The notes beneath the pieces are model-generated. The model ran no database searches and had not been told where the DNA came from. It saw nothing but the letters and a program-made list of their open reading frames with translations. Of a stretch of 14,110 nt of DNA, positions 12,894 through 14,110 are shown piece after piece. Origin of the DNA: Planctomycetota bacterium (GTDB lineage Bacteria; Planctomycetota; Phycisphaerae; FEN-1346); contig JAPLMO010000086.1 in assembly GCA_026386995.1 (NCBI GenBank), positions 1 to 14,110 of the forward strand, written 5' to 3'. The position numbers and the translations under genes were made by a program. Each line of letters begins with the position of its first letter. Position 1 is the first letter of the stretch.

Positions 12894-13922
12894 TCAGTGC
12901 TGCCCCGAACCTGGCGTGCCATCCTGCAATAGGGTGTCTTCCGCGCGCAGCCAAGTGTGGGACCCATCATCATTCTGTTGGCTGTACTTCAGGGGGGCTA
13001 CCAGTTTCACTTCACGGCCTATTAAGGCAAGCCCAAGCGATACTTCAACACGAGCGTCGTGGCCTAAAAATGGGCACGATACTACCGCGCGCGATGGGAA
13101 CAAAGCCCTTAAATATATGGCTCCTGGACCGGAGATAATGGCTTCCGTGGCCGTAGCCCCGATCGTCAGGGAGTCATACTCCGGCGGATCAGTTATGGCA
13201 CGTAGCACGGTATAACCCGCGTACACCCTCCGTACATTCGGCGGGGTCAGTGTCACTTCTGCGCAAATGGAGCGCGGCAGTATGCCTTCAATCTCTAACC
13301 AGCAACGACATCTGTGAAACGGCACAACAACCCTTTGGCCCAGTTGCAGCGAGGCGTACAGGCCCATATTCACATCGAATACCATAGAGGATTCACGACC
13401 GCTGTTGTCAAATTCCGACCTCATTCTGCACGATAGGACCTCGAACTCTGGCAGAGATTGTAGAGGCGAAAGAAGCCCCAAGAGTTCTCTTCGAGAAGCC
13501 GACCTAATTGAGTTGCCAACTCTCCAAGGAACCTCCCTTGGGCCGTTCTCAAAGTTTATCATGTATGGTGCGCGGTCTGTTTCAAAAACCAGGGCGACCA
13601 CAGTCCCGGTTTCTGTTGGTATCCAGAGATTGTGCTGTAGTTCTGGCCAGACTCCGTCGAAGTGCTTCTTCACTTGCGGAAACCAATCGGCCAATTCCGC
13701 GTGTTCGGCACCTATTACACCGGCTTCTTCATCCAACCCAATTACCCATAGAATGGGCTGGCCCTGAGCAGCGTTGGCTTGTCCCGCAAGTATTCGGGCG
13801 GCCTTTAGGCGGTCGGTTGGCCATTCCCTCTTGAGTTCAACCCAAGAATCCTCCGAGAACGTTCTTTCTTTAACGCTCTTAATGATATCGAGAACCTTGC
13901 TTTCGAGGATTTGTTTTTCCAA
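12894..13922 (-). CDS. Schlafen/AlbA_2-domain protein
   Basis: A 342-residue protein starting at TTG (13922) with GGGGAT upstream; no ATG gives a fuller product. Residues 20-150 match an AlbA_2 (Schlafen-type) domain: WVELKREW (27-34), RILAGQANAAQGQPILWVIG (43-62), and the typical end VPWRVGNSIRSASRREL (131-147). In this family the domain binds nucleic acid and may have nuclease activity; it is common in regulators and defence proteins. Residues 160-342 are beta-rich with no recognised motif and no membrane segment. The gene lies 47 bases after a DNA-methylase gene on the same strand, so the two are likely cotranscribed, and a terminator follows it. Base composition looks lower in GC than the plus-strand genes, which suggests transfer. 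Its role in defence is inferred from the company it keeps. Confidence 0.75.
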   Translation of the reverse strand: MEKQILESKVLDIIKSVKERTFSEDSWVELKREWPTDRLKAARILAGQANAAQGQPILWVIGLDEEAGVIGAEHAELADWFPQVKKHFDGVWPELQHNLWIPTETGTVVALVFETDRAPYMINFENGPREVPWRVGNSIRSASRRELLGLLSPLQSLPEFEVLSCRMRSEFDNSGRESSMVFDVNMGLYASLQLGQRVVVPFHRCRCWLEIEGILPRSICAEVTLTPPNVRRVYAGYTVLRAITDPPEYDSLTIGATATEAIISGPGAIYLRALFPSRAVVSCPFLGHDARVEVSLGLALIGREVKLVAPLKYSQQNDDGSHTWLRAEDTLLQDGTPGSGQH

Positions 13923-13969
13923 GGTATCCCCATTTGGCTAAATGAAATCCGCGTGCCGTGATCAACTAG

Positions 13970-14110
13970 TCATGCCAACTTCCTCGCAATCTGCTCTTCC
14001 AGAATATCCTTCACCGTCAGGGCGCGGATCATGATGCCGGTGCGCTTAAAGAACGCGCCGATTTCGGTCATGGCGTCGCTGGAATAGTCAAAGGCAACGA
14101 AGAACCCGGT
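13970..14110 (-). CDS. DNA methyltransferase, C-terminal fragment (partial at window edge)
   Basis: Only the last 46 residues are in the window: the frame is open to the edge and ends at TGA (13970-13972). The visible part contains FFVAFDYSSDAMTEIGAFF and ALTVKDILEEQIARKLA. This resembles the C-terminus of site-specific N4/N6 DNA methylases, which often end with a sheet-forming 'GFFV.FDYS.DA..EI..FF' segment and a 'LTV.EILDE.IARKL' helix. No catalytic motif can be seen, so the call rests on this ending alone. The gene is followed by the AlbA_2 gene after 47 bases, likely in one operon. The full gene outside the window would decide. Confidence 0.5.
   Translation of the reverse strand, partial: TGFFVAFDYSSDAMTEIGAFFKRTGIMIRALTVKDILEEQIARKLA

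Overview
The window looks like an accessory, defence-rich stretch of a GC-rich Gram-negative chromosome, most likely from a member of the Planctomycetota. The main clue is two secreted proteins that end in a PEP-CTERM sorting tail of the kind common in planctomycetes (a PEPATLSLLALGG core, a hydrophobic stretch, then an RRRRK end). Repeat-filled intergenic DNA and heptamer arrays fit this. The taxonomic call is inference, because there is no rRNA or complete tRNA here.

Layout. 1-720 is the 3' part of a PEP-CTERM protein gene. 721-1408 has no protein gene. It holds a terminator hairpin, a 3' tRNA-like fragment, a near-consensus sigma-70 promoter and about 315 bp of strongly structured sequence ending in an intrinsic terminator. 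1409-2992 encodes a secreted PEP-CTERM protein with a metzincin-like zinc site. 2993-4405 is mostly non-coding. It holds a copy of the same terminator, inverted repeats, a second strong promoter followed at once by a terminator, an 86-residue HTH protein, and a 163-bp palindromic element.

4406-8036 is a compact cassette on the plus strand: a WYL-domain regulator, an N6-adenine DNA methyltransferase, and a BsuBI/PstI-type restriction endonuclease. The last two overlap by 8 bp. A perfect 14-bp tandem repeat sits between regulator and methyltransferase. 8229-9700 is a TolC-like outer-membrane efflux gene broken by one nonsense codon and one frameshift. 9701-10800 contains no gene. It is a nest of palindromes, heptamer arrays and two miniature inverted-repeat elements. 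11196-12341 (minus) is an IS110-family transposase. 12423-14110 (minus) reads as a DNA-methylase C-terminus (partial), then a Schlafen/AlbA_2-domain protein, a terminator, and a small winged-helix protein.

Taken together, the restriction-modification cassette with its own WYL regulator and the methylase/AlbA_2/winged-helix run on the other side of an IS110 element suggest a defence island fed by mobile DNA. The most novel candidates are the unexplained structured RNA at 984-1299, the methylase/AlbA_2/winged-helix gene set, the WYL-controlled type II system, and the recurring 'two hairpins between inverted ends' miniature elements. All positions and repeats were read by eye; no search was run.
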